Source of the DNA: an uncultured Megasphaera sp.
Lineage (GTDB): Bacteria; Bacillota; Negativicutes; Veillonellales; Megasphaeraceae
Assembly (NCBI RefSeq): GCF_958350005.1
Contig: NZ_CATWFF010000015.1
Location: 1-21,329 of the forward strand
DNA: 21,329 nucleotides
Reading direction: 5' to 3'
The position numbers were made by a program, and so were the translations under genes. The notes under the pieces were generated by a model. The model saw only the letters and a list, made by a program, of their open reading frames with translations. It was not told where the DNA came from and did no database searches. Below, in pieces: positions 1 to 7,143 of this stretch; position 1 is the stretch's first letter; each line of letters opens with the position of its first letter.

Positions 1-21
1 GCATATCACTGCTAATTTCTT

Positions 22-30
22 ATTATAGCA
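22..30 (-). promoter_or_regulatory. Leftward extended -10 promoter element
   Basis: On the minus strand this reads TGCTATAAT, a full TGnTATAAT extended -10. No good -35 hexamer lies 16-18 bases upstream, which an extended -10 can tolerate. Transcription would start near position 15 and leave the window to the left, so it suggests a divergently transcribed gene outside the window. That gene is not visible. Confidence 0.4.
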
Positions 31-125
31 TAAACAGTGCCGTTATCCTACTATATCACACGTCTTTGCGTCGATTGCATACACCGCAGCCAGTACAGAC
101 AGACTTTCTTCCCGTCGTTTTATTC

Positions 126-154
126 TTGACAGCTATATAAAAAAAATTTACAAT
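126..154 (+). promoter_or_regulatory. rny promoter P1 (sigma70)
   Basis: TTGACA at 126-131 and TACAAT at 149-154 are separated by exactly 17 bases and differ from consensus at one position. The start of transcription would be near 161. It is the upstream member of a tandem pair; its transcript runs through promoter P2 and the hairpin at 238-270 before reaching rny. Confidence 0.7.
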
Positions 155-167
155 GAAAAAGAACCGG

Positions 168-196
168 TTGACAACTGGTACATTATTTTGCATAAT
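168..196 (+). promoter_or_regulatory. rny promoter P2 (sigma70)
   Basis: TTGACA at 168-173 and CATAAT at 191-196 are separated by exactly 17 bases. Transcription would start near 203, giving a leader of about 95 bases before the rny ATG. The spacing from P1 is 42 bases. Two near-consensus promoters in such a short stretch argue that this is a real start region and not chance. Confidence 0.65.
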
Positions 197-237
197 TGTA
201 GGTTTTTGAAGATGATGTAAACAGCACATACTCATAC

Positions 238-270
238 AAAAAAGCCGGACGTGGTTGTTCGGCTTTTTTT
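238..270 (+). terminator. Intrinsic terminator/attenuator in the rny leader
   Basis: GCCGGAC (244-250) pairs with GTTCGGC (257-263) with one G-U pair and a six-base loop. It is flanked by six A (238-243) and seven T (264-270), so it looks like an intrinsic terminator that can work in both directions. It sits downstream of promoters P1 and P2 and only 27 bases before the rny start. It may therefore attenuate rny transcription or define a short leader RNA of about 65-110 bases. Confidence 0.7.
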
Positions 271-297
271 AATGAACAGGAGGTGACACAATCAGCA

Positions 298-1833
298 ATG
301 TTGGAAATTATTGCAGCAGCAGTCGCCTGCGGCATTATCGGCATTGGCACAGGCTATGTATACCGCAAGAATATAGCGGAAAGCAAAATTGGCCAGGCCG
401 AAGTAGAAGCACAGCGCATTATTACGACGGCCAAGCAGAATGCAGAAGCCCGCAAGAAGGAACTCGTCCTGGAAGGGAAGGAAGAGGTACATAAACTTCG
501 TACCGATGCAGAGCGGGAACATAAAGAACGGCGTAATGAACTGCAGCGTCTGGAACGGCGGCTGCTGCAAAAAGAAGAGCATCTGGACAAAAAATCCGAT
601 GCCATGGAGAAAAAGGAAGAGTCTCTGCAGCGGAAGGAAGAAGAAGCGGCCAAGATTCAGGAACAGATCGAAGCCCTGCACGTACAGGAAATGGCTGAGT
701 TAGAACGAATTTCAGGCCTTACGTACGATGAAGCGAAGGAACTGCTTCTCCAGAACGTGCAGACCGAAGTCAAGCACGAAACGGCGCAGATGATCAAGAC
801 CCTGGAAGAACAGGCCAAAGAAGAAGCGGAAGGAAAGGCGCGGGAAATTATTTCCACTGCCATTCAGCGCTGCGCTGCCGATCAGGTGGCGGAAACGACC
901 GTGTCTGTTGTATCCCTGCCGAATGATGAAATGAAAGGCCGTATTATTGGCCGTGAAGGCCGGAATATCCGGGCCATTGAAACGCTGACAGGCGTAGATC
1001 TGATTATTGATGATACGCCGGAAGCCGTCATTTTGTCATGCTTTGATCCCATTCGCCGTGAAATTGCCCGTATTGCCCTGGAAAAACTGATTGCTGACGG
1101 ACGGATTCATCCGGCCCGGATCGAAGAAATGGTGGAAAAAGCCCGTAAAGAAGTAAATCAGAAAATCCGTGAAGCCGGCGAACAGGCAACGTATGAAACC
1201 GGTGTTCATGGACTTCATCCGGAACTGATCAAGATCCTGGGACGCCTTCGCTACCGCACCAGCTACGGTCAGAACGTGCTGCGCCATTCTGTTGAAGTAT
1301 CGCAGCTGGCCGGCATTATGGCTGCTGAACTGGGTGTCGATGAAACGCTGGCAAGACGGGCCGGTCTGATTCACGACATTGGGAAAGCGCTGGATCATGA
1401 ACTGGAAGGAACCCACGTTTCTATTGGTACAGAAGTGGCCAAGAAATACGGTGAATCCAAACTGGTTATAAACTGTATTGCCGCTCACCATGGCGATGAA
1501 GAACCGCGCAGCATTGAAGCCGTTCTCGTGTCGGCAGCCGATGCCGTATCGGCAGCCCGGCCGGGGGCACGGCGGGAAACGCTGGAAAACTATTTGAAAC
1601 GATTGACCAAACTGGAAGAAATTGCAGAATCCTTCGATGGCGTCGAAGACTGCTTTGCTATCCAGGCAGGCCGTGAAATCCGGGTCATGGTAAAACCGGA
1701 AAAACTGGAAGAATCGGACTGCGTACTCCTCGTCCATAATATTGTCAAACGGATTGAGGCTGAATTAGAATATCCTGGCCAGATCAAGGTCGTTGTCATT
1801 CGGGAAACCCGGATGATAGATTATGCAAAATAA
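298..1833 (+). CDS. rny: Ribonuclease Y (membrane-anchored endoribonuclease)
   Basis: RNase Y starts mRNA decay in many Firmicutes and acts at the membrane. The predicted protein of 511 residues matches the family length. Residues 1-22 form an N-terminal membrane anchor, followed by a long charged coiled coil to about residue 170. A KH RNA-binding domain begins near residue 207 (KGRIIGREGRNIR). The HD hydrolase domain contains HDIGKA near residue 359 and AAHHGDEEP further on. I start at ATG 298: an in-frame GTG at 283 lies inside the ribosome site AGGAGGTGA (278-286), so it cannot use that site, although the 11-14 base spacing to ATG 298 is rather long. The gene has its own promoters and is followed by a terminator, so it appears monocistronic. 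Confidence 0.95.
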   Translation: MLEIIAAAVACGIIGIGTGYVYRKNIAESKIGQAEVEAQRIITTAKQNAEARKKELVLEGKEEVHKLRTDAEREHKERRNELQRLERRLLQKEEHLDKKSDAMEKKEESLQRKEEEAAKIQEQIEALHVQEMAELERISGLTYDEAKELLLQNVQTEVKHETAQMIKTLEEQAKEEAEGKAREIISTAIQRCAADQVAETTVSVVSLPNDEMKGRIIGREGRNIRAIETLTGVDLIIDDTPEAVILSCFDPIRREIARIALEKLIADGRIHPARIEEMVEKARKEVNQKIREAGEQATYETGVHGLHPELIKILGRLRYRTSYGQNVLRHSVEVSQLAGIMAAELGVDETLARRAGLIHDIGKALDHELEGTHVSIGTEVAKKYGESKLVINCIAAHHGDEEPRSIEAVLVSAADAVSAARPGARRETLENYLKRLTKLEEIAESFDGVEDCFAIQAGREIRVMVKPEKLEESDCVLLVHNIVKRIEAELEYPGQIKVVVIRETRMIDYAK

Positions 1834-1846
1834 ACGGAAATACAAC

Positions 1847-1882
1847 GCCCCTGCACTCCTTCAGTGCAGGGGTACTTTTTTA
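1847..1882 (+). terminator. Intrinsic terminator of rny
   Basis: A perfect ten-base stem, CCCCTGCACT (1848-1857) with AGTGCAGGGG (1863-1872), encloses a five-base loop and is followed, after TAC, by a T-rich tract from 1876. It lies 14 bases after the rny stop codon. Confidence 0.85.
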
Positions 1883-1918
1883 TTTTATTGAGTAATTTCA
1901 AAAAAATAAAAAAAAAGC

Positions 1919-1947
1919 TTGCAAAACTGTGCCTGCCATGGTAGAAT
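1919..1947 (+). promoter_or_regulatory. Promoter of the tRNA cluster
   Basis: TTGCAA at 1919-1924 and TAGAAT at 1942-1947 are separated by 17 bases. A dense A-tract just upstream (about 1900-1917) resembles an UP element, as expected for a stable-RNA promoter. The leader between it and the first tRNA can form a seven-pair hairpin (1957-1963 with 1977-1983). Confidence 0.65.
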
Positions 1948-1996
1948 ACTTTTTGTCGGAACGAGGGAACGAGAGACGTTCTGATAAATATGAAAT

Positions 1997-2073
1997 GGCC
2001 CCGTGGTGTAGCGGTTTAACATGTCGCCCTGTCACGGCGAAGATCGTCAGTTCAAATCTGATCGGGGTCGCCA
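1997..2073 (+). tRNA. tRNA-Asp (anticodon GTC)
   Basis: A complete cloverleaf with acceptor GGCCCCG/CGGGGTC, anticodon GTC at 2031-2033 in the loop CTGTCAC, and an encoded CCA at 2071-2073. One G-U pair occurs in the acceptor stem. First gene of the five-tRNA cluster. Confidence 0.95.
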
Positions 2074-2081
2074 TTTTTTTT

Positions 2082-2157
2082 GCTCAGGTAGCTCAGTCGG
2101 TAGAGCAGGGGACTGAAAATCCCCGTGTCGGCGGTTCAATTCCGTCCCTGAGCACCA
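2082..2157 (+). tRNA. tRNA-Phe (anticodon GAA)
   Basis: The acceptor GCTCAGG/CCTGAGC is perfectly paired, the anticodon GAA is at 2115-2117 in loop CTGAAAA, and CCA is encoded at 2155-2157. Standard D and T arms are present. It lies 8 bases after tRNA-Asp. Confidence 0.95.
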
Positions 2158-2162
2158 CCAAT

Positions 2163-2237
2163 GCGGAAGTAGCTCAGTGGTAGAGCACCACCTTGCCAAG
2201 GTGGGGGTCGCGAGTTCGAGCCTCGTTTTCCGCTCCA
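2163..2237 (+). tRNA. tRNA-Gly (anticodon GCC)
   Basis: The acceptor GCGGAAG/TTTCCGC is paired with one G-U, the anticodon GCC is at 2195-2197 in loop TTGCCAA, and CCA is encoded at 2235-2237. It lies 5 bases after tRNA-Phe. Confidence 0.95.
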
Positions 2238-2242
2238 TATAT

Positions 2243-2316
2243 GGCGGCATAGCCAAGCGGTAAGGCAGAGGTCTGCAAAACCTTCATCCCCAGTTCGATT
2301 CTGGGTGCCGCCTCCA
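2243..2316 (+). tRNA. tRNA-Cys (anticodon GCA)
   Basis: The acceptor GGCGGCA/TGCCGCC is fully paired, the anticodon GCA is at 2275-2277 in loop CTGCAAA, and CCA is encoded at 2314-2316. The short D stem is typical of Cys tRNAs. Confidence 0.95.
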
Positions 2317-2334
2317 TATTTTTTCTTTCGTCAT

Positions 2335-2423
2335 GCCGAGGTGGCGGAACTGGCAGACGCAACGGACTTAAAATCCGTCGGATAGAAATATCCGTACCGG
2401 TTCGATTCCGGTCCCCGGCACCA
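2335..2423 (+). tRNA. tRNA-Leu (anticodon TAA)
   Basis: A class II tRNA of 89 bases with a long variable arm (CGGATA/TATCCG closed by GAAA) and anticodon TAA at 2369-2371. CCA is encoded at 2421-2423. The acceptor strands GCCGAGG and CCCCGGC leave an A-C mismatch at the fifth pair; all other stems are paired. Confidence 0.93.
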
Positions 2424-2440
2424 TTTTGATACAGAGTAGG

Positions 2441-2469
2441 GAGTTGAGCAGCGGCTCAGCTCTTTTTTT
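2441..2469 (+). terminator. Terminator of the tRNA cluster
   Basis: GAGTTGAGC (2441-2449) pairs with GCTCAGCTC (2454-2462) with one G-U pair and a four-base loop, followed by seven T. It lies 17 bases after tRNA-Leu. Confidence 0.85.
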
Positions 2470-2482
2470 ATTCGTTTTTTCG

Positions 2483-2511
2483 TTGTCAAACCTGTCCTTT
2501 TGAAGTATAAT
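2483..2511 (+). promoter_or_regulatory. Promoter of the scpA operon
   Basis: TTGTCA at 2483-2488 and a perfect TATAAT at 2506-2511 are separated by 17 bases. It follows directly on the tRNA terminator. The start of transcription near 2518 leaves a leader of about 75 bases in which I see no clear structured element. Confidence 0.7.
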
Positions 2512-2592
2512 AAAAAATGTTACATTGATTAAGGTACAGTTCTGTTTGGATATACTGCGTCGTCTGCAGTTCGTATGGGAATGGCGGCTTTC

Positions 2593-3324
2593 ATGAATGA
2601 CACATATCAATATAAAGTATCTGATTTTGAAGGGCCATTGGACTTGCTGCTGTACTTGATTGAAAAGAACAAAGTAGATATTTATAATATCCCCATTGCC
2701 GATATTGCAGACCAGTTCAATGCCTATGTGGCGCAGCTCGAAGGATTTGACATGGATTATGCCAGCAAATTTTTCGTCATGGCAGCCACACTGCTGCAGA
2801 TCAAGTCCCGTCTCCTTCTGCCAAAACCGCCGAAACGGGAGGACGAAGAAAACGAAGACGATCTGCAGGACAGGCTGATTCAGCAGCTGGTGGAATATAA
2901 GCAGATGAAAGAAGCTTCTTCCGTCATGGCAGATGTGTGGCGGCAGCGCAGTTACATGCTGGGAAGACCGCCTACGCCGCTGCTGCGGGAGATGAAATTC
3001 GTCGGCACCATTACCTGGGAAGGACTGTATCGTTCATTCCGGATTCTGTATGAATCATTAGAAGAAAAAGAACCGGAAATCCATATTCACCAGGAACTGT
3101 ACAGTGTGGAAGAATGCATGCAGCGCGTCGTCTATCTGCTGCGGCAGACAAAGCGCCCTGTTCCGGTTCAGCATGTCTTTTCCCGCAGCCGTTCTAAAAT
3201 CGAACTGGTCGTTACCTTTCTGGCCGTGCTGGAACTGCTGAAACTCGGACAGTGCCGGACTGTTGCTGAAGGGAATGATGGAAATGCAGTTGCCCTGCAA
3301 TATACGCCAAGTCGATACGCCTAA
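2593..3324 (+). CDS. scpA: Segregation and condensation protein A
   Basis: ScpA is the kleisin that bridges the two SMC heads and, with ScpB, forms the bacterial condensin used in chromosome compaction and segregation. Near the start (from about residue 7) is the hallmark VSDFEGPLDLLLYLIEKN, followed by the conserved helix with VDIYNIPIADIADQ. The C-terminal part (about residues 165-243) fits the winged helix that binds the SMC cap. I chose ATG 2593 (243 residues) because homologues begin just ahead of the FEGPLDLLL motif. In-frame ATGs at 2575 and 2581 are alternatives, and none of the three has a strong ribosome site. First gene of the operon; its end overlaps scpB. Confidence 0.93.
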   Translation: MNDTYQYKVSDFEGPLDLLLYLIEKNKVDIYNIPIADIADQFNAYVAQLEGFDMDYASKFFVMAATLLQIKSRLLLPKPPKREDEENEDDLQDRLIQQLVEYKQMKEASSVMADVWRQRSYMLGRPPTPLLREMKFVGTITWEGLYRSFRILYESLEEKEPEIHIHQELYSVEECMQRVVYLLRQTKRPVPVQHVFSRSRSKIELVVTFLAVLELLKLGQCRTVAEGNDGNAVALQYTPSRYA

Positions 3325-3907
3325 GCCGGAAGCGGTGCTGGAAGCCCTGCTGTTCCTCAGCGGCCGGCCTATGGAAGTGGCTGCTGTCTGTGCGCACACA
3401 GGCTGGAGCCCGGAACAGACCGAGACGGCAGCGCAGGCTCTGGAAGCCAGTCTTGCCGGTCGGGGAATTATGCTCCTTCGCGTAGCCGGAGGATATCAGC
3501 TGGTGACGCGGCCGGAACTGTACGATGCTGTGCAGTGGGTGCAGCCGAAGACGGCCGACCTGTCGCCAACAGCCATGGAAGTACTGGCAATTATTGCGTT
3601 TAAGCAGCCCCTTACGCGGGCAGATATAGAAAAACTTCGCGGTGTTTCGTCTGAGCGGATTATTTCATCCCTGATCCAGCAGGGACTTATTGTCGAGCTG
3701 GGACGGCGTGACACGCCGGGACGGCCGATTATATACGGCACATCCCCGTATTTTCTGGAATGTATGGGCATGGATTCACTGGACGATCTGGCCGGCCGCA
3801 TACCGTCCTCCCTGACAGAAGAGGAGGCAGATGAGCTGGAAGTGCGTGCCCCAGAGGACAGCATACAGGAGGTAACCGATGGAAAGGCTACAGAAGGTCA
3901 TGAGTAA
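3284..3907 (+). CDS. scpB: Segregation and condensation protein B
   Basis: ScpB is the dimeric winged-helix partner (kite protein) of ScpA in the SMC complex. The protein shows EAVLEALLFLSGRP near the N terminus, the central LSPTAMEVLAIIAFKQPLTR and RGVSSERIISSLIQQGLI segments, and GRPIIYGTS before an acidic tail; all are typical. I place the start at ATG 3284, nine bases after AAGGGA (3269-3274). ATG 3278 and a TTG at 3263 are alternatives. This start overlaps scpA by 41 bases, which suggests translational coupling of two proteins that act in one complex. The 3' end overlaps rluB by 29 bases. Confidence 0.93.
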   Translation: MQLPCNIRQVDTPKPEAVLEALLFLSGRPMEVAAVCAHTGWSPEQTETAAQALEASLAGRGIMLLRVAGGYQLVTRPELYDAVQWVQPKTADLSPTAMEVLAIIAFKQPLTRADIEKLRGVSSERIISSLIQQGLIVELGRRDTPGRPIIYGTSPYFLECMGMDSLDDLAGRIPSSLTEEEADELEVRAPEDSIQEVTDGKATEGHE

Positions 3908-4595
3908 CTGCGGCGTAGCATCGCGCCGCGCATCTGAACAAATGATAGCAGACGGCCGGGTTCGCGTAAATGGCGTCATCGTGCGGGAACAGGGCGTGAA
4001 AGTGGACCCTGATAAGGACATTATTCTGGTCGACGGAAAGCGGCTGGAACGACAGGCCAAGCATTACTATTTATTCAACAAGCCCAAAGGCGTCGTCACG
4101 ACCTGCAATGATGAACGGGGACGGCAGACGGTCATGGATTATTTCAAAAAAGAAAAAGACCGCATCTATGCCGTAGGGCGGCTCGATCAGAATACAGAAG
4201 GCCTGCTGCTCATGACCAATGACGGAGAACTGGCCAATATTCTCATGCATCCCAGCAAGATGGTCGATAAGACCTATGAAGTCAAAGTAAAAGGCCGCAT
4301 TGCCGATTCGGTTCTGCAGCACCTGGCTGACGGCGTCGAACTGTCAGACGGCATGACGGCTCCGGCTGACGTATACTATCTGGATTTTGACGGCCGCACA
4401 GGGCTGACGACGGTGGAAATTACGATTCATGAAGGCCGCAACCGTCAGGTTCGGCGCATGTTTGAATATTTTGGCTTTCAGGTACATAACCTGCGCCGCG
4501 TTCAGTATGCCTTTCTGACCTTATCCGGTGTCAAGCGCGGCTCGTACCGCAGCCTGACTGACGAAGAAGTAGCGGAACTGTATAAATATAAGTAA
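3879..4595 (+). CDS. rluB: 23S rRNA pseudouridine synthase, RluB/RsuA family
   Basis: Enzymes of this family isomerise a specific uridine in rRNA; the RluB group acts on 23S rRNA helix 80. An S4 RNA-binding domain covers about residues 1-60. The catalytic domain shows NKPKGVVTT (67-75) and GRLDQNTEGLLLMTNDGE, with the presumed catalytic Asp at residue 103. The C-terminal EGRNRQVRRMFEYFG is also diagnostic. AGGAGG at 3867-3872 lies six bases before the ATG, so the start is secure even though it sits within scpB. The scpA-scpB-rluB order is widely conserved in Firmicutes. RluB and RsuA subfamilies are hard to separate by eye, so target specificity is inferred from context. Confidence 0.9.
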   Translation: MERLQKVMSNCGVASRRASEQMIADGRVRVNGVIVREQGVKVDPDKDIILVDGKRLERQAKHYYLFNKPKGVVTTCNDERGRQTVMDYFKKEKDRIYAVGRLDQNTEGLLLMTNDGELANILMHPSKMVDKTYEVKVKGRIADSVLQHLADGVELSDGMTAPADVYYLDFDGRTGLTTVEITIHEGRNRQVRRMFEYFGFQVHNLRRVQYAFLTLSGVKRGSYRSLTDEEVAELYKYK

Positions 4596-4616
4596 AAGAG
4601 AGCAGAGTTACAGGGT

Positions 4617-5858
4617 ATGAGACATGTAATTGTGGTCGGTGCCGGTGCCGCCGGCATCATGGCGGCGCTGGCTGCTGCCGAAGGCGGCGCTGCTGTGCGG
4701 CTTCTGGAAAAAAATAATATTGTCGGCAAGAAGATGGGCATTACCGGCAAAGGCCGGTGTAATCTGACCAATGCCTGTACTATGGATGAGTGTATTGCCC
4801 ATACGCCGGGCAATGGCCGCTTTCTGTTCAGTGCATATCAGCAGTTTTCCAATGAAGATCTGCTGACCCGCCTTCACCAATGGGGGCTGGAAACGAAAGT
4901 CGAACGGGGCGGCCGCGTATTTCCGCAGTCTGACAGTGCCGTAGAAGTGCGGAAGCTGCTGTATCAGCGGCTGCGCCATGCCGGCGTAACCATACAGCTC
5001 GAAGATGCCGTTCAGGATATACGGGCCTGGGACGGCCGTGTTTCGGTCCGGTCCGCGTCTGGTATCTACGAAGGCGACGCCTGTATTATCACGACAGGAG
5101 GCATGTCCTATCCTGTTACGGGATCTACCGGTGACGGCTATGGCTTTGCCCGGGCTCTGGGACATACGGTGACGGACCTCAGGCCGTCGCTCATTCCCTT
5201 TACGACGGCTGAGGCCTGGCCTCACGCTCTGTCAGGATTGTCGCTGCGCAATGTAGAGGCATCGCTGTGGAAGCGGGGAAAGAAACTGGCCTCGCACTTT
5301 GGTGAAATGCTGTTCACCCACTTTGGCGTTTCCGGGCCGATTATTCTCATGCTCAGTACGGCAGCAGCCCATAAGAAGCAGTGCACATATCCGCTGCAGC
5401 TGCGCATCAACCTGAAGCCGGCCCTGTCGCCGGAAACGCTGGATCAGCGGATACAGCGGGATTTTCAGAAGTACATCCGCAAAGAAGTGGAAAATGCCAT
5501 GAAAGATCTGCTGCCGCAGCGCCTCATTCCGGTAGTCCTGGAACAGGCCGGCATCGACTGCCGCCTTCCGGCCCATCAGGTGTCGCGGGAACAGCGGCAC
5601 GATCTGGTCACGGTGCTGCAGGCCCTGACTCTTACGATTACGGGGACCCGCCCCATAGAAGAAGCCATTGTCACTGCCGGCGGCGTCAGCATCCGGGAAG
5701 TGAATCCGAAGACCATGGAATCCAGGAAGACGGCGGGAATTTATTTTGCCGGTGAAGTTCTGGATATCGATGCCTTTACAGGAGGATATAACTTGCAGGC
5801 CGCCTTTTCGACCGGATATGCAGCCGGCACGGCGGCAGCGCAGGAGGAAATGCCATGA
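4617..5858 (+). CDS. BaiN/HI0933 family FAD-dependent oxidoreductase
   Basis: A flavoprotein of 413 residues. The dinucleotide-binding motif VVGAGAAGIMAA (about residues 6-17) is followed by GKKMGITGKGRCNLTN, the signature of the HI0933/YhiN/BaiN family. The C-terminal segment from residue 378 (AGEVLDIDAFTGGYN) is the conserved FAD-contacting part. Family members are annotated as putative NAD(P)/FAD-dependent oxidoreductases; BaiN has been linked to bile-acid dehydroxylation, but that role should not be transferred to this housekeeping context. Its place between rluB and cmk is common in related Firmicutes. The start has only a weak CAGGG upstream. The substrate is unknown. Confidence 0.85.
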   Translation: MRHVIVVGAGAAGIMAALAAAEGGAAVRLLEKNNIVGKKMGITGKGRCNLTNACTMDECIAHTPGNGRFLFSAYQQFSNEDLLTRLHQWGLETKVERGGRVFPQSDSAVEVRKLLYQRLRHAGVTIQLEDAVQDIRAWDGRVSVRSASGIYEGDACIITTGGMSYPVTGSTGDGYGFARALGHTVTDLRPSLIPFTTAEAWPHALSGLSLRNVEASLWKRGKKLASHFGEMLFTHFGVSGPIILMLSTAAAHKKQCTYPLQLRINLKPALSPETLDQRIQRDFQKYIRKEVENAMKDLLPQRLIPVVLEQAGIDCRLPAHQVSREQRHDLVTVLQALTLTITGTRPIEEAIVTAGGVSIREVNPKTMESRKTAGIYFAGEVLDIDAFTGGYNLQAAFSTGYAAGTAAAQEEMP

Positions 5859-6526
5859 GAAAACTAACAGTTGCCATCGACGGTCCTGCCGGCGCCGGAA
5901 AAAGCAGTGCCGCCAGGCTCGTTGCCGGCAGGTTGCAGTATTTATATATTGATACAGGCGCTATGTACCGGGCCTTTACGTGGGCTATGATACGCAAAAA
6001 GGTCGATATTCATGACAGCCAGGCCGTGCAGACCCTGGCCGATACCATAGATATTCGCCTGGAACCGCTGGCCGATCAGTGCCGCGTCTTCGTCAATAAC
6101 CAGGAAGTAACGGAAGCAATTCGCACAAAAAATATATCTTCTTGCGTATCTTCCGTTGCAGCTCTTGCAGTAGTACGGGAAAAACTGGTACAATTACAGA
6201 GGACCATGGCCGAAGAGGGCGGTGTCATTCTGGATGGCCGCGATATTGGCACAGTCGTACTGCCCAATGCAGATGTCAAAATCTTTCTTACTGCATCTGT
6301 AGCATCCCGGGCCAAAAGGCGGTTCCTGGAAATGCAGGCCAAAGGCAGTACAGATACGCTGGACGATATTGCCCGCAGCATTGCTGCCCGCGATGACATG
6401 GATTCCCATCGCGCCGTATCGCCCCTGCGCCGTGCAGACGACGCCATTTTACTCGATAACAGCGAATTAAATCTGGAACAGACAGCCGATGCCATTATGG
6501 ATTTAATTCTGAAAAAAGGGCGATGA
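5855..6526 (+). CDS. cmk: Cytidylate kinase
   Basis: Cmk phosphorylates CMP and dCMP to the diphosphates with ATP in the cytosol. The P-loop GPAGAGKSS starts at residue 10, followed by YIDTGAMYRAFT, the nucleoside-monophosphate-binding segment DGRDIGTVVLPNADVKIFL, and RRFLEMQAKG and RDDMDSHRAVSPLRRADDA towards the C terminus. The length of 223 residues is standard. AGGAGG nine bases before the ATG and a four-base ATGA overlap with the flavoprotein indicate coupled translation. The cmk-plsC-ispH-rpsA order recurs in Clostridia and Negativicutes. Confidence 0.96.
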   Translation: MRKLTVAIDGPAGAGKSSAARLVAGRLQYLYIDTGAMYRAFTWAMIRKKVDIHDSQAVQTLADTIDIRLEPLADQCRVFVNNQEVTEAIRTKNISSCVSSVAALAVVREKLVQLQRTMAEEGGVILDGRDIGTVVLPNADVKIFLTASVASRAKRRFLEMQAKGSTDTLDDIARSIAARDDMDSHRAVSPLRRADDAILLDNSELNLEQTADAIMDLILKKGR

Positions 6527-6528
6527 AG

Positions 6529-7143
6529 ATGAAACAGTTCTGGTATGGCCTGATTCGGCGAATATTCAACTTCGTGACCTATACACTCATCGGCTTGCAG
6601 GTCGTCGGCGAAGAACATATTCCCCAAAAGGGGCCCTTTATTGTCGTGTGCAATCATGCCAGCTATTTTGATCCGCCTTTGCTGGGGACGGCAATGCGGC
6701 ATCATTTGATTCACTTTATGGCCAAGGAGGAATTATTCCGCAATCCCATTATGAACTGGTTTCTGCGGTATATGAACACCTTTCCCGTCCGTCGGGGCAC
6801 CATTGACCGGCGGGCTGTCATTGAGTCTTTCCGGGTCCTGAAAAAAGGGGAAGTCCTCGGTATTTTCCCGGAAGGAACCAGCAAGTATCAGGGGACGCTG
6901 GGCAAGTTTCATGACGGATTTGCCGGCATTGCCATTAAGGCCGGCGTGCCCGTTCTGCCGGCAGCCGTAATTCATTCCCGATCCCTGCCGAAGAAGACCG
7001 GTCCCGTCAAGATCATTTTCAGTGAGCCCGTTATGCCGCCGCCAGATCCCAATGCCGGCAAAGAACAGGTCCGCAGTTTTTCGGAACAGATCAGGGACAT
7101 TGTCTTATCTATGCTAAATTCGCATAAAGGAGATCGCTCATGA
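6529..7143 (+). CDS. plsC: 1-acyl-sn-glycerol-3-phosphate acyltransferase
   Basis: PlsC adds the second acyl chain to lysophosphatidic acid to form phosphatidic acid at the inner face of the membrane. The acyltransferase HX4D motif is present as NHASYFD (His 43, Asp 48 from this start), and the glycerol-phosphate-binding FPEGTS is at about 113-118. A hydrophobic N-terminal stretch fits membrane association. The ATG at 6529 lies eight bases after AAGGG (6516-6520); the ATG at 6523, which overlaps the cmk stop as ATGA, is the alternative. The length of about 204 residues is normal for the short Firmicute form. It is the partner in pathway of PlsY further downstream. Confidence 0.93.
   Translation: MKQFWYGLIRRIFNFVTYTLIGLQVVGEEHIPQKGPFIVVCNHASYFDPPLLGTAMRHHLIHFMAKEELFRNPIMNWFLRYMNTFPVRRGTIDRRAVIESFRVLKKGEVLGIFPEGTSKYQGTLGKFHDGFAGIAIKAGVPVLPAAVIHSRSLPKKTGPVKIIFSEPVMPPPDPNAGKEQVRSFSEQIRDIVLSMLNSHKGDRS

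Noticed and set aside
272..286. Four-codon upstream frame (ATG AAC AGG AGG TGA) overlapping the rny ribosome site
   Set aside because: No ribosome site of its own, it begins right after the terminator T-run, and its AGG codons are simply the Shine-Dalgarno sequence of rny.
283..297. GTG 283 as the start of rny
   Set aside because: It lies inside the AGGAGGTGA ribosome site, so ribosomes bound there cannot start at it; ATG 298 gives the normal membrane-anchor N terminus.
1929..2610. Short open frames across the tRNA cluster on both strands
   Set aside because: They translate tRNA sequences and are explained fully by the five tRNA genes.
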